This document shows positions 14,446 through 22,839 of a DNA stretch of 64,000 nucleotides, in pieces; the first letter of the stretch is position 1; each line of letters opens with the position of its first letter. Made by a program: the position numbers and the translations under genes. The notes under the pieces are model-generated. The model was not told where the DNA came from. It saw only the letters and a list, made by a program, of their open reading frames with translations, and did not search any database. This stretch comes from Cryptosporangium aurantiacum (GTDB lineage: Bacteria; Actinomycetota; Actinomycetes; Mycobacteriales; Cryptosporangiaceae), in assembly GCF_900143005.1 (NCBI RefSeq), contig NZ_FRCS01000003.1, positions 62,001 to 126,000 of the forward strand, in the 5' to 3' direction.

Positions 14446-16974
14446 GTGGGGGTTGCGAAATACGGGTTGGGGATCGATTTCGGCACGTCGCACACGGTGG
14501 CCGTGGTCGAGTCATCGGACGGCAAGACCGAGCCGCTGCTGTTCGACGCGTCACTTCTGCTGCCGTCGGGGGTGTACGCGGAGGGCGATGCGCTGCTGGT
14601 CGGGCGTGACGCCGAGCGGGGTGCCCGCGTGGATCCGGGCCGGTACGAGCCGCATCCCAAGCGCCGAATCACCGACGGCGCGCTGCTGCTGGGCACCGTG
14701 GAAGTGCCGGTCCCCGCGGCGATCGGGGCGGTTCTGGGGCGTGTCGCCGGTGAGGCGGGCCGGGTGATGGGCGGTCCGCCGGGCCGGGTGGTCGTCAGCC
14801 ATCCGGCGGAGTGGGGCGCCCAGCGTCGTGCCGTGCTCCTCGACGCGGTGCGTCACGCGGGCCTGACGGGTGGGGAACCGCTGCTGGTGGCCGAGCCGGT
14901 CGCCGCCGCGGTGCACTTCACCGAGGTGCTGGGCCAGCAGGTGGTGTCCGGCGCCGCGGTGGTCGTCTACGACTTCGGTGGGGGCACGTTCGACGTCAGC
15001 GTGCTGCGCCGCCGGTCGGAATACGGCTGGGACGTGGTGGCTGCGGCCGGCCTGGAGGACGTCGGCGGCATCGATCTGGACGCTGCCGTGGTCGAGCACG
15101 TCGGGGCGATCGCGGCGGCCCGGGACGCCGAGGCCTGGGCGCGGATCGCTGCGCCGGTGACCACCGCCGACCGCAGGCACCGGCGGCTGCTGTGGGAGGA
15201 CGCGCGCGCGGCCAAGGAGCAACTCAGCCGGACGAGCACGGCGTTCGTGCCGGTACCGGTGCTGGACATCGACGTGCCGATCACCCGGGACGAGTTCGAA
15301 AAAATGGCCCGGTCCTGGCTGGACCGCACAATCACGCTGACGACCGCAACGCTGTTCACCGCCGGGGTCAGCGCCGGAAACCTGGCCGGCGTGTTCCTGG
15401 TCGGCGGATCCTCCCGTGTCCCGCTGGTGGCCACCCTGCTGCACCGCGCCCTCGGCGTTCCTCCGGTCGCACTCGAACAGCCCGAACTCGTCGTCGCGCT
15501 CGGAACGGTCAAAGCGGCGTCCGCGGCTGTTCCGCCGGAGCCCGCGTCAGCTCTGGTCGGTGCTCCCCCCGCGAAGACCAGCGCCCAGGAGGCCGACTCG
15601 CCGCCGGCTGCCCCGCCGGCACCGGCACCGGACCAGCGTCCGGACCGCTCGACCAGCACCCGCGCATCCACGCCGAGCCCGCCGGAGCCCGCCGCAGTGC
15701 CGGAACCCGCCGCCGCGCCCGAACCCGCCGCCGCGCCCGAACCCGCCGCCGCGCCCGAACCCGCCGCCGCGCCCGAGCCCGCCGCCTCGACAGAGGCCGC
15801 CGCCGCGATGGTGCCCGGCGCACCACCGGCGCCGATTCCGCGGCGGTGGCTGATCGGTGCGGCGCTCGGCGCCCTGGTCGGCGTGCTCAGCGCCGTGACG
15901 CTGAGCACGTACGACACGGAAATCCCCCGGGCGCTACTCACCGGCGCGCGCAGCCCGGTCGCCGTTCCCGCCTACCTGACGCTGATCGCGGCGACCCTCG
16001 CGTTGTTCGCGGCCGGCCCACGGACGATCGGTGGTCCGCTGCGGCTGCGGTGGCTCGCGGCGCTGGCCGCAGCCGCGGCGCTGGGCACGACGCTGGTGCT
16101 GGTCGGTGAGGCGCTCGTCGTGGTGGTCGGCGGCTACGACGGCGCTCCGTTCCTCTGGTCAGGTGACGGCTACCCGAACGGCGGCGTGACCGACGACCTG
16201 ACCTGGGACGACGGAAGCCAGGTCACGTACGTCACCACGGCTATCGAGACCGCGCGGACGCTCTTCCTGATCGGCGCCTTGGGCGGGGTGCTGGTCGCGG
16301 CCGGCGGAATCGCGCTACTCAGGCGCGGACTACCCGAGTGGGTCCTGAGCCCGGCTGATGCCCGGGGAAAGATCGCCGCCACGGGGCTGGCCACGGTGGC
16401 CGGCGTCGCGCTGGGAGCGTTCGGTTCGACGCAGGTGTATCGCGGCGCGTGGCAGTCGGAGACTTTCGATCCGAACGAGGAGGCACCGCCGTACCTTCTG
16501 GCCTCGACGTTCGTGAACGAGTCGGCCCTGATCAGCGTCCTCGTCGTCGCCGCGGTACTGGCCGGTGCGTTCGTGACGTTCGGCCTCGCGGTGGCGATCG
16601 TCTGGGTGCTGGCGCCTCGGCTGAGCACGGCCGCCCGCCGGATCGTGAGCCGGTGGGTGGCCGGCCCGCTGCTTCTCGTCGGCGGGGTGCTCGGCGCGTA
16701 CCACGGGTGGCGGGAGCAGTCCTTCTGGCAGGAAAGAAGCCTCGGCGCCTATCGCCCGGGGGCCGTCAACGAGGGGGACGCCGGCTCCTGGTACTACGAC
16801 AGCGCCGACGCGATCGAGGACGACCTCGTCCTCACCGCGTTGACCTGGCTGTGGCGCGTGCCGCTCGGCTGGCTGGGGCCGGTCGGGTACTTCGCCGTGG
16901 CGCTGGGCATCCTCGTCGTGTTCGTGGCCGTTACCACGTCGACCCGGGAGGGCGCGCTCCGAGCGACGGCGTAG
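14446..16974 (+). CDS. Hsp70-like ATPase fused to a polytopic membrane domain
   Basis: An 842-residue fusion. Residues 1 to about 345 are an Hsp70/actin-type ATPase: GIDFGTSHTVAVV (phosphate 1), YDFGGGTFDVSVL (phosphate 2), AAKEQLS helix and FLVGGSSRVPLV (adenosine motif). There is no Hsp70 substrate-binding domain. A Pro/Ala/Glu-rich linker (about 360-460, with PEPAAA repeats) leads to seven or eight membrane helices filling the rest. It may couple ATP-driven conformational change to a membrane process, but the function is unknown. GTG 14446 is preferred over GTG 14437 for leaderless start. A paralogue with the same N-terminal domain but a WD40 end lies at 58461-60632. Confidence 0.8.
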   Translation: MGVAKYGLGIDFGTSHTVAVVESSDGKTEPLLFDASLLLPSGVYAEGDALLVGRDAERGARVDPGRYEPHPKRRITDGALLLGTVEVPVPAAIGAVLGRVAGEAGRVMGGPPGRVVVSHPAEWGAQRRAVLLDAVRHAGLTGGEPLLVAEPVAAAVHFTEVLGQQVVSGAAVVVYDFGGGTFDVSVLRRRSEYGWDVVAAAGLEDVGGIDLDAAVVEHVGAIAAARDAEAWARIAAPVTTADRRHRRLLWEDARAAKEQLSRTSTAFVPVPVLDIDVPITRDEFEKMARSWLDRTITLTTATLFTAGVSAGNLAGVFLVGGSSRVPLVATLLHRALGVPPVALEQPELVVALGTVKAASAAVPPEPASALVGAPPAKTSAQEADSPPAAPPAPAPDQRPDRSTSTRASTPSPPEPAAVPEPAAAPEPAAAPEPAAAPEPAAAPEPAASTEAAAAMVPGAPPAPIPRRWLIGAALGALVGVLSAVTLSTYDTEIPRALLTGARSPVAVPAYLTLIAATLALFAAGPRTIGGPLRLRWLAALAAAAALGTTLVLVGEALVVVVGGYDGAPFLWSGDGYPNGGVTDDLTWDDGSQVTYVTTAIETARTLFLIGALGGVLVAAGGIALLRRGLPEWVLSPADARGKIAATGLATVAGVALGAFGSTQVYRGAWQSETFDPNEEAPPYLLASTFVNESALISVLVVAAVLAGAFVTFGLAVAIVWVLAPRLSTAARRIVSRWVAGPLLLVGGVLGAYHGWREQSFWQERSLGAYRPGAVNEGDAGSWYYDSADAIEDDLVLTALTWLWRVPLGWLGPVGYFAVALGILVVFVAVTTSTREGALRATA
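15703..15789 (+). repeat. 18-bp tandem repeats coding for PEPAAA units
   Basis: Nearly identical 18-bp units (core GAACCCGCCGCCGCGCCC) repeat from 15703, four full copies and a fifth partial one. They encode the proline-alanine-glutamate linker between the Hsp70 ATPase and membrane parts of the surrounding gene, a flexible spacer prone to length change. Confidence 0.85.
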
Positions 16975-17014
16975 CAGACTTCTCTTCACACTTTCGACGA
17001 TGCGAGGAACGGAC

Positions 17015-17926
17015 ATGGATGTCCCCGAGCGCACACGAGAGCTGTTCAGCGAGGAGCGGTCGGCCGAGGTGGTCGCCGCGAGCTTCGCCGATACACCGGA
17101 CCCGCGGTTGCGGCAGGTCCTGACCTCGCTGGTGAGTCACCTGCACGCATTCGTCAAGGACGTCGAACTCACCGAGGACGAGTGGAGCGCCGCGGTCGAC
17201 TTCCTCACCCGCACCGGTCAGACCTGCAGCGACGTCCGGCAGGAGTTCATCCTGCTCTCCGACGTCCTCGGCGTCTCGATGCTGGTCGAGACGATCAACC
17301 ACCGCACCCGCGGCACCTCGACCGAATCCACCGTCCTCGGGCCGTTCCACCTGGTGGAGTCCCCGCCCCGGGCGCTGGGCGACGACATCAACCTCGACGG
17401 CAAGGGCACACCGTGCCTGGTGTCCGGGCAGGTCACCGGGCCGGACGGCGAACCTCTCGCAGGCGCCACGATCGACGTCTGGCAGACCAACGAGGACGGC
17501 TTCTACGACGTCCAGCAGCCGGACGTCCAGCCGCCGGGCAATCTGCGCGGCCTGTTCACCGCCGACGAGCACGGTCGGTTCCGGTTCCGGTCGGTCGTCC
17601 CCCGGTACTACCCCATTCCCGACGACGGCCCGGTCGGCCAGTTGCTGGCCGCCACGAACCGCCACCCCAACCGCCCGGCCCACCTGCACTTCATCGCCTC
17701 CGCGCCCGGCTACCGGCCGGTGACCACCCACGTGTTCGTCGCCGACTCCCCCTACCTGGACTCCGACGCCGTCTTCGGCGTGAAGGAGAGCCTGGTCCGC
17801 GACGTCCACGTGGTCGACGATCCGGCGCGCGCCGCCGAAGCCGGGCTGGCCAACCCGTTCCACGCGCTGACCTTCGACCTCGTCCTGCTCCGCGCTGACC
17901 GACCACCACCGGAAGCCTCGCGTTGA
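17015..17926 (+). CDS. Intradiol ring-cleavage dioxygenase
   Basis: A 303-residue non-haem Fe(III) dioxygenase of the catechol/hydroxyquinol 1,2-dioxygenase type. An N-terminal helical domain (about residues 1-95) is followed by the beta-sandwich catalytic domain. The four iron ligands are visible as the Tyr of GFYDVQQP, a Tyr of PRYYPIPDDG, and the two His of RPAHLHFI and TTHVFV. The N-terminal dimer domain points to catechol, chlorocatechol or hydroxyquinol rather than protocatechuate. ATG 17015 is chosen because GAGGA lies six bases upstream. No muconate cycloisomerase or maleylacetate reductase is next to it, so its pathway partners are elsewhere. Confidence 0.88.
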   Translation: MDVPERTRELFSEERSAEVVAASFADTPDPRLRQVLTSLVSHLHAFVKDVELTEDEWSAAVDFLTRTGQTCSDVRQEFILLSDVLGVSMLVETINHRTRGTSTESTVLGPFHLVESPPRALGDDINLDGKGTPCLVSGQVTGPDGEPLAGATIDVWQTNEDGFYDVQQPDVQPPGNLRGLFTADEHGRFRFRSVVPRYYPIPDDGPVGQLLAATNRHPNRPAHLHFIASAPGYRPVTTHVFVADSPYLDSDAVFGVKESLVRDVHVVDDPARAAEAGLANPFHALTFDLVLLRADRPPPEASR

Positions 17927-17962
17927 AGCATGGCGGCCACTGCCCGCCGACGGCCGCGACGG

Positions 17963-18919
17963 CTAGGCGGGCTTGCGAAGCCGCCAGAGCCGGATGGAGG
18001 TCTTGACGCCGATCCCCTTCTTCTCCTGCTTCTGCCGCCATAAGTCCTTGGTGAAGGTCGTGATGACGTCGTCCAGATTCGACGTCACGTCCAGGTTCAG
18101 ACCGCGGCGGTTCTGGTCCAGCCAGAAGATGCGGCGGCTCGGCCCAGTGAAGTCGACGAGCAGGAGAACACTGTGCGTCGCGTTCACCAGGGAGAGCCCG
18201 AAGGCGTACCAGCAGCCTCGCGTCGGCGAGCGGCGGATCACCGCGGCTCGGACGCTGCCCCGCAGCGCCACCGGAGCTCGCGTCCCAGCACGGCCGCCGC
18301 GGCTGTCGACGAAGTTGAACCTGAGCGGGCCGGTGGCGCGGCCCTGGCGCACCAACTGGTTCAGGGCGCTGTCCACCGTGTGGGTGGACAGCGCGCCCAT
18401 CCGCACCATCCGGGGTCTGCGCGGCATCCGATCGGGTTGGTAGGTGCGCGCGGGGTGGTCGACGGTGGGCAGGGCCAAGAGTCGGCCGAGCCCGACATTG
18501 AGCATCACGATGCACGACGCCCGGTCCACACGTACGTCACTCGGGTCCGCGGCGCCGGCCGTGTCGTTCTCCTCGTACAGACGGACCGTCTTCGCAACCT
18601 CGTCAGGAGTGAAACACGGCGTCCAACGGCTCCGGCGGGACGTCTGGTATTCGTCCTCCTGGGCAGTAGGCCGCGTCCCCAGGGCGGCGGACACACGTTC
18701 CGCGTCCTCGTCGGTCTCGTTCTCGAACTCGTCGATTTCGTCCTCGAGATCCTCCTCGAATTCGTCGTCGAATTCGCCCTCGAATTCGCCGTCGCTCTCG
18801 AATTCGCGGTCGAAGTCCTCGTTGCCGTCGGCCAGGTACTCCCACTCCGCCTCGGTCAAGTCGGCCTCCGGCTCGATCAGCGGGGCCGGGTCGGGAACCA
18901 GTCGGAAAGTCGGGCTCAT
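17963..18919 (-). CDS. Acidic-tailed protein with papain-like triad candidates; possible eCIS cargo
   Basis: A 318-residue protein I cannot assign to a named family with certainty. Residues 18-74 are extremely acidic (runs of E and D). The C-terminal part has a Cys-His-Asp order like papain-type hydrolases: Cys136 in RASCIVMLNVGLG, His249 in NATHSVLLLVD and Asp268 in IFWLDQN. No signal peptide or membrane helix is seen, so it would not be secreted by the Sec route. It is last in a minus-strand group that begins near 25260 beside the eCIS regulator and toxin. I infer a cargo or maturation role. Start ATG 18919 has AGGAG six bases upstream. Confidence 0.6.
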   Translation of the reverse strand: MSPTFRLVPDPAPLIEPEADLTEAEWEYLADGNEDFDREFESDGEFEGEFDDEFEEDLEDEIDEFENETDEDAERVSAALGTRPTAQEDEYQTSRRSRWTPCFTPDEVAKTVRLYEENDTAGAADPSDVRVDRASCIVMLNVGLGRLLALPTVDHPARTYQPDRMPRRPRMVRMGALSTHTVDSALNQLVRQGRATGPLRFNFVDSRGGRAGTRAPVALRGSVRAAVIRRSPTRGCWYAFGLSLVNATHSVLLLVDFTGPSRRIFWLDQNRRGLNLDVTSNLDDVITTFTKDLWRQKQEKKGIGVKTSIRLWRLRKPA

Positions 18920-18938
18920 CGCTGTCTCCTGTTCCGGC

Positions 18939-19757
18939 TCATACCGTTCTCACTCCCGGCATCCACGACCTGACCAGCGCCACCACCTCGGAGCTGAGGT
19001 GTACCGACCGGTTGTTCGCGTAGGCGCCGGCCGTGACATCGAGGGTCCCGGGGCCGGTATGGATGCCGACGAGGTAGCGGGCGCCGTTCCTGAATCGCAC
19101 CCAGACCGGCGATCCGCTCTGTCCCCCGTGCGTGTCGGCGGTGTGCAGCAAAATTCCGGGCTGGTGCGGGTCCACTGTGATCGTTCCGGTGCTGGCGAAC
19201 GGCACCGTCCCCCCGTCCCGGTCACCCGGATAGCCGGCGACGGTCACCGGCTTCCCCGTCAGGAACGCGCCATCGAGTCCCCTCAGGTGGGTCGCCCGGC
19301 CCTCGTGCGGGTGGCCCCAGTACCCGTGTCCGGTGACGTCGCGCTCCAGCGTGACCACCGCGAAGTCGTACCGCGAGTTCGGTCTGGTTTTGCGGACCCC
19401 CTTGCCGACGACCAGGGCCTCGAGATAACAACTGGACACGCTGTACGCCACCCCCTTGAACCGGCCGATCGGGTCGGAACGGCCGCTGCGCGCAGGAGCC
19501 ACATACACCGAGACCGGCCTGGCCGCGTCCCGCTTCCGGTAGATGCAGTGCGCGGCCGTCAGCACGTGCCGCGGGCCGATCAGCATTCCGGAGCCCCGGC
19601 CGAACCGGTCGGCGGCGCTGCCCGGCCAGGTCACGTCTAGCGAGCAGAGCCAGCGCCAAGGCACCGCCGACATGTCGCTGATGCGCTGCCGCGAATCGTC
19701 GGAGCCGATCCGTTCCTGCTCCGTCGCCGCGACGGCGGCCGCGAAAGGCGTGCTCAT
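18939..19757 (-). CDS. Trypsin-like (S1/V8-type) serine protease without signal peptide
   Basis: A 272-residue chymotrypsin-fold protease. The triad is His70 (VLTAAHCI), Asp131 (YDFAVVTL) and Ser214 (GGQSGSPVW). The arrangement resembles V8/glutamyl endopeptidases. Family members are normally exported with a signal and pro-peptide; here the N-terminus MSTPFAAAVAATEQERIGSD is short and has no hydrophobic core. That makes cytoplasmic production and delivery by the contractile system, or intracellular processing of its parts, plausible. It overlaps the 19754-21019 gene by four bases, so they are translationally coupled. No inhibitor gene is evident unless one of the unknown neighbours serves. 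Confidence 0.8.
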   Translation of the reverse strand: MSTPFAAAVAATEQERIGSDDSRQRISDMSAVPWRWLCSLDVTWPGSAADRFGRGSGMLIGPRHVLTAAHCIYRKRDAARPVSVYVAPARSGRSDPIGRFKGVAYSVSSCYLEALVVGKGVRKTRPNSRYDFAVVTLERDVTGHGYWGHPHEGRATHLRGLDGAFLTGKPVTVAGYPGDRDGGTVPFASTGTITVDPHQPGILLHTADTHGGQSGSPVWVRFRNGARYLVGIHTGPGTLDVTAGAYANNRSVHLSSEVVALVRSWMPGVRTV

Positions 19758-21019
19758 GAGCGCTTCCCGTTGGACGAGGCCGCCACCGCGGGTGCGGGCA
19801 AACGGGTCGCGGGCAGTCCCGGCACGCGCGCCGGTTGGGCGGGCCGGTCCTTGACCCGGTCACCGGTGGCGGACTGCCAGAGGTCGATGATGCGGTTCAT
19901 GTCGCGACGCACGCCCTCGTTGCCGGTGAGCTCCAGGAACAGCGTCTCGGCGTCCTCGCCGCGGTCGAACAGGCCCAGTTCGATCGCCCGCAGCAGCGCG
20001 GACATCAGGTCGGCCAGTTCGAACAACTCATAGGAGCGCGGCGCAGCGGACATGCCGACCCGGTCGGCGATCCGTGCCAGCCGGTCCGCCGGGTTGGTCG
20101 CCTCGGCCTTGAGGTCCACCACGATCGGCGTGTCGGTCTCCAGCGTCAGGTGGAACCAGCTCAGCGTCGTGACGTGCACGAACTCCTCGCGGGCCAACTG
20201 GCCGCCACGTCGGCGCATCGTCATCATGTCGCGCAGGGACTGGCAGAGAAACCCGATGTACTCCCGGTCGGTGGCGTTCGCGCCGATCCCGTTGCGGGCG
20301 TTCTCGAACCCCAGCCAGACCTGACGCAGAAGCTCGGTCCACTTCTCCCGGAAGCCCGCGTTGACGCCCTCGCCGGTATCCGCGCGCCAGCCCTGGTCGA
20401 CGTGCCCGATCTTGCGGTACCGCGCGGGCACCGGGTGCGGCGGCTCCATGCCGAACATCCGCCAGTAGTTGTTGCGCCGGGTCACCCGGATGTCCGGGCG
20501 TACCTCGCTGACCACCCCGGAGATCGCGAAGAGCGGAGGTTCCCGGAAGAAGAGCTCCTCGGTGGAGCGTACCCACCGGGCACCGTCGGGGCTGAGCGTA
20601 TTGAGCGTCTCCCCCACGGCGAACCGCCGCACGACCTCGGCCATCACCTCGACGACCCCGGTGCACTCCAGCAGGTAGGCATAACTCAGGTGGTCCCAGA
20701 CCAGCGGCACGGTGCCGCTGAAGATCTGCCCGTTGAACGTGCCGACGTCCGCCGCATTGATGCCGGAGGGGAACGGCGGGGCGATGCCGTCGGCCGACGG
20801 CGCGGGCAGTTCGAGGACGTCGACGATCTGATCGCTGCCGAGGAACGGCAGCGCGTTGACCGTACGTACGCCGAACTCCGGCACCGTGCGCGCGGCCGCC
20901 CACGCCTCGTCCAGCCACCGGCTGAGCTGGAACGGGTGCACGCGGAACACCTGGGTGGCCGGACCGGCCGGGCCCAGCTCGGGTGGGGCGGTGATCAGCC
21001 GTGCCAGGTTGCGGAACAT
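19754..21019 (-). CDS. Unrecognised 421-residue protein of the eCIS accessory set
   Basis: I do not recognise the family. The protein is soluble, without signal peptide or membrane helix. It is rich in Trp/Arg in the middle (RRNNYWRMFGMEPPHP, WTELLRQVWLGFENARNG) and ends with a Pro/Ala-rich tail after DLWQSATGDRVKD. A C-terminal helical segment contains FELADLMSALLRAIELGLFD. ATG 21019 is preceded by a GAGG ribosome binding site. It is coupled to the serine protease gene by a four-base overlap, so it could be a protease partner, a loading chaperone or a second cargo. These are inferences from position only. Confidence 0.6.
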   Translation of the reverse strand: MFRNLARLITAPPELGPAGPATQVFRVHPFQLSRWLDEAWAAARTVPEFGVRTVNALPFLGSDQIVDVLELPAPSADGIAPPFPSGINAADVGTFNGQIFSGTVPLVWDHLSYAYLLECTGVVEVMAEVVRRFAVGETLNTLSPDGARWVRSTEELFFREPPLFAISGVVSEVRPDIRVTRRNNYWRMFGMEPPHPVPARYRKIGHVDQGWRADTGEGVNAGFREKWTELLRQVWLGFENARNGIGANATDREYIGFLCQSLRDMMTMRRRGGQLAREEFVHVTTLSWFHLTLETDTPIVVDLKAEATNPADRLARIADRVGMSAAPRSYELFELADLMSALLRAIELGLFDRGEDAETLFLELTGNEGVRRDMNRIIDLWQSATGDRVKDRPAQPARVPGLPATRLPAPAVAASSNGKRS

Positions 21020-21045
21020 GGATGCCTCGTCTCGTCGGTGGGAGA

Positions 21046-21564
21046 TCAGCTCACGGGTGCCAGGCGCGGCCCGAGCGCCACGGCGAGGTCCCCGGCATCG
21101 CGCAACTCGACCCGCGCCACCGGCTGGTCGTCGGTGACGGAGGCGAGGGCGAACCCGATCACCGGACCACTGCCCCGGCGGCGCGCACCCCGGTGTTTCT
21201 TGACCACGTCGACGACCGAGCCGTCGTCGATCGTGATGTCGGCGACCTCGTCGGGGGCGGCGCTGCGACGGGTGAAGACGGCGACCTTGACGGCGGTCGC
21301 CGGGATGCCCCCCTCGAACACCACGGTCCCGCCGGCGAACCGGGTTGCAGCCACCGTGCGGCGGATCTCGTCGGCCTGACGACCCACGAGCTCACGCAGC
21401 ACCAGGTAGTCCACGATCGCGGTGGACTGCTCCTGGCTGGCCTGCCCCGCATCCGTGCCGCCAGCGACGGCGTCGGTCCCGCGGTTGACCGCCTCGGCGA
21501 TCGACTGCAAGGCCTCCAGAATCTGGGCCAGCGTCGGGTCGGTCGGTGGAGTGGTGGTGGACAT
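21046..21564 (-). CDS. Unrecognised 172-residue protein of the eCIS accessory set
   Basis: No family is recognised. The first 70 residues look helical with heptad-like spacing (ILEALQSIAEAVNRGTDAV) and may form a coiled coil. The second half is predicted beta-rich (GGTVVFEGGIPATAVKVAVF, VARVELRDAGDLAVALG). No signal peptide or membrane span is seen. A strong GGAGGG site lies eight bases before the ATG. It sits 26 bases upstream of the 421-residue gene on the same strand. A coiled-coil plus beta domain would suit an adaptor or structural accessory; this is a guess from shape. Confidence 0.6.
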   Translation of the reverse strand: MSTTTPPTDPTLAQILEALQSIAEAVNRGTDAVAGGTDAGQASQEQSTAIVDYLVLRELVGRQADEIRRTVAATRFAGGTVVFEGGIPATAVKVAVFTRRSAAPDEVADITIDDGSVVDVVKKHRGARRRGSGPVIGFALASVTDDQPVARVELRDAGDLAVALGPRLAPVS

Positions 21565-21585
21565 CGTGGATCCCTCCGCGGGTGG

Positions 21586-22839
21586 TCAGGCTGCGCTCGG
21601 CAGCGGGATCGGGGCCAGCCTCGCCAGCCAGTCGTGCAGGCGCCGGGTGGCCGCTGCGGCGTGGGTCGGGTCGGACGGCTGGTCCCTGGTCAGCAACGCG
21701 ACGAGTTGCATCGGCCGACGCCTCGCCAGGTGGGCGGAGGTGAGCAGCGCCGGCCCGATCCGGTGTTCGAGGGCGTCCAGAGCCACGGGAGAGACCAGCT
21801 CCGGGTCCGCCAGAGCCGTGATCGCCCGGCCGCAGAACGCCGGGTAGCGCCGGACCAGGCAGGTTTCGGCCAGCGCGGGCAGCATCGGAAGACCGGCCGC
21901 AGCCACCCTGGCGCCGGCCGAGTCCATCCGCCGGGGGTCGTGCCGCTCCAGCCAGGTCCGAGACAGGTCGTCCCACGGTCCGGCGCCGTACACCGCCCGG
22001 CACAGCGCCACGTTGAACATCACGCGCAGCCAGGCCGGCGGATGCGGATCACCGACCCGGATTCGGTGCACCACGGACGGGCTGCCGTCGACCACGCGGG
22101 CGAGCGCGGGCACCGGTGACCATCCGGCGAGCACGAACGCGTGCACGTCGGCGGCGATCTCACCGGCCCAGCCGCCCCACAGATCCGCGCCGACCGAGGC
22201 GTGCCGAGCAGCAACGGCATCGAGCGCGTCCGCGAGTTGCGGCACCCACCCCGTCTGGGCCGCCACCTGGTGGCCGGTCTCGTGGAACAGGGCGGTGGGG
22301 TGGCCGAGGTTGTGCCGGGTCAGCTTGATCGCGGCCACCGGCGACGGCCCTCCGGGGCCCCACAGCCGGACGCCGGCCCGCAGGATGGCGGCGCCCATGC
22401 CCTTGTCCACGTAGACCAGCGCGGGCGGGACCTCATGGCCGAGCGGTCGCAGGATCACCTCCATCGAGTCGCAGGCGAGCGTGTCCAGGCCACCGAGCAC
22501 CCGGCCGAGCCTCGCGTTCGTCCGCGAGCCCACCGCGTCGCCGTAGAAGTCGACCACCGTCTCGACCCGGACGTAGTCGCGGCGCAGGCCGAGCAGCCGG
22601 GCACGGACCCGGCCGAGCGGCTCGCCCAGGTCGAGGGCCAGGGCGATCGCACTCCCCTGGGCGGCCAGCTCGGCAATCGACCGTTCCAGGCGGGCACGCA
22701 CCCGCGACCGCAGGTAGTCCTCCAGCATCGCCCAGGCAGCCGGCGCGGCCACCGTGTCGAGATCGGACAGCGCTGCGACCGCGCCCCGCCAGTGGGCCAG
22801 TTCGGCGCGCAGCTCCCGCTCGTCCGGTCGGTCAGTCAT
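21586..22839 (-). CDS. Putative gluzincin-type zinc metalloprotease without signal peptide
   Basis: A 417-residue protein with a zinc-protease motif His186-Glu-Thr-Gly-His190 (LFHETGHQVAAQ) and a likely third ligand Glu227 in WAGEIAADVHA, 37 residues downstream, the gluzincin pattern. The N-terminal 100 residues are helical and charged. The region after the motif is also helical and ends RRLHDWLARLAP. There is no export signal, as for the other genes of this group. It overlaps the 719-residue gene by eight bases. A cargo protease or a processing enzyme for the injection particle are the two readings. I do not recognise a closer family. Confidence 0.65.
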   Translation of the reverse strand: MTDRPDERELRAELAHWRGAVAALSDLDTVAAPAAWAMLEDYLRSRVRARLERSIAELAAQGSAIALALDLGEPLGRVRARLLGLRRDYVRVETVVDFYGDAVGSRTNARLGRVLGGLDTLACDSMEVILRPLGHEVPPALVYVDKGMGAAILRAGVRLWGPGGPSPVAAIKLTRHNLGHPTALFHETGHQVAAQTGWVPQLADALDAVAARHASVGADLWGGWAGEIAADVHAFVLAGWSPVPALARVVDGSPSVVHRIRVGDPHPPAWLRVMFNVALCRAVYGAGPWDDLSRTWLERHDPRRMDSAGARVAAAGLPMLPALAETCLVRRYPAFCGRAITALADPELVSPVALDALEHRIGPALLTSAHLARRRPMQLVALLTRDQPSDPTHAAAATRRLHDWLARLAPIPLPSAA

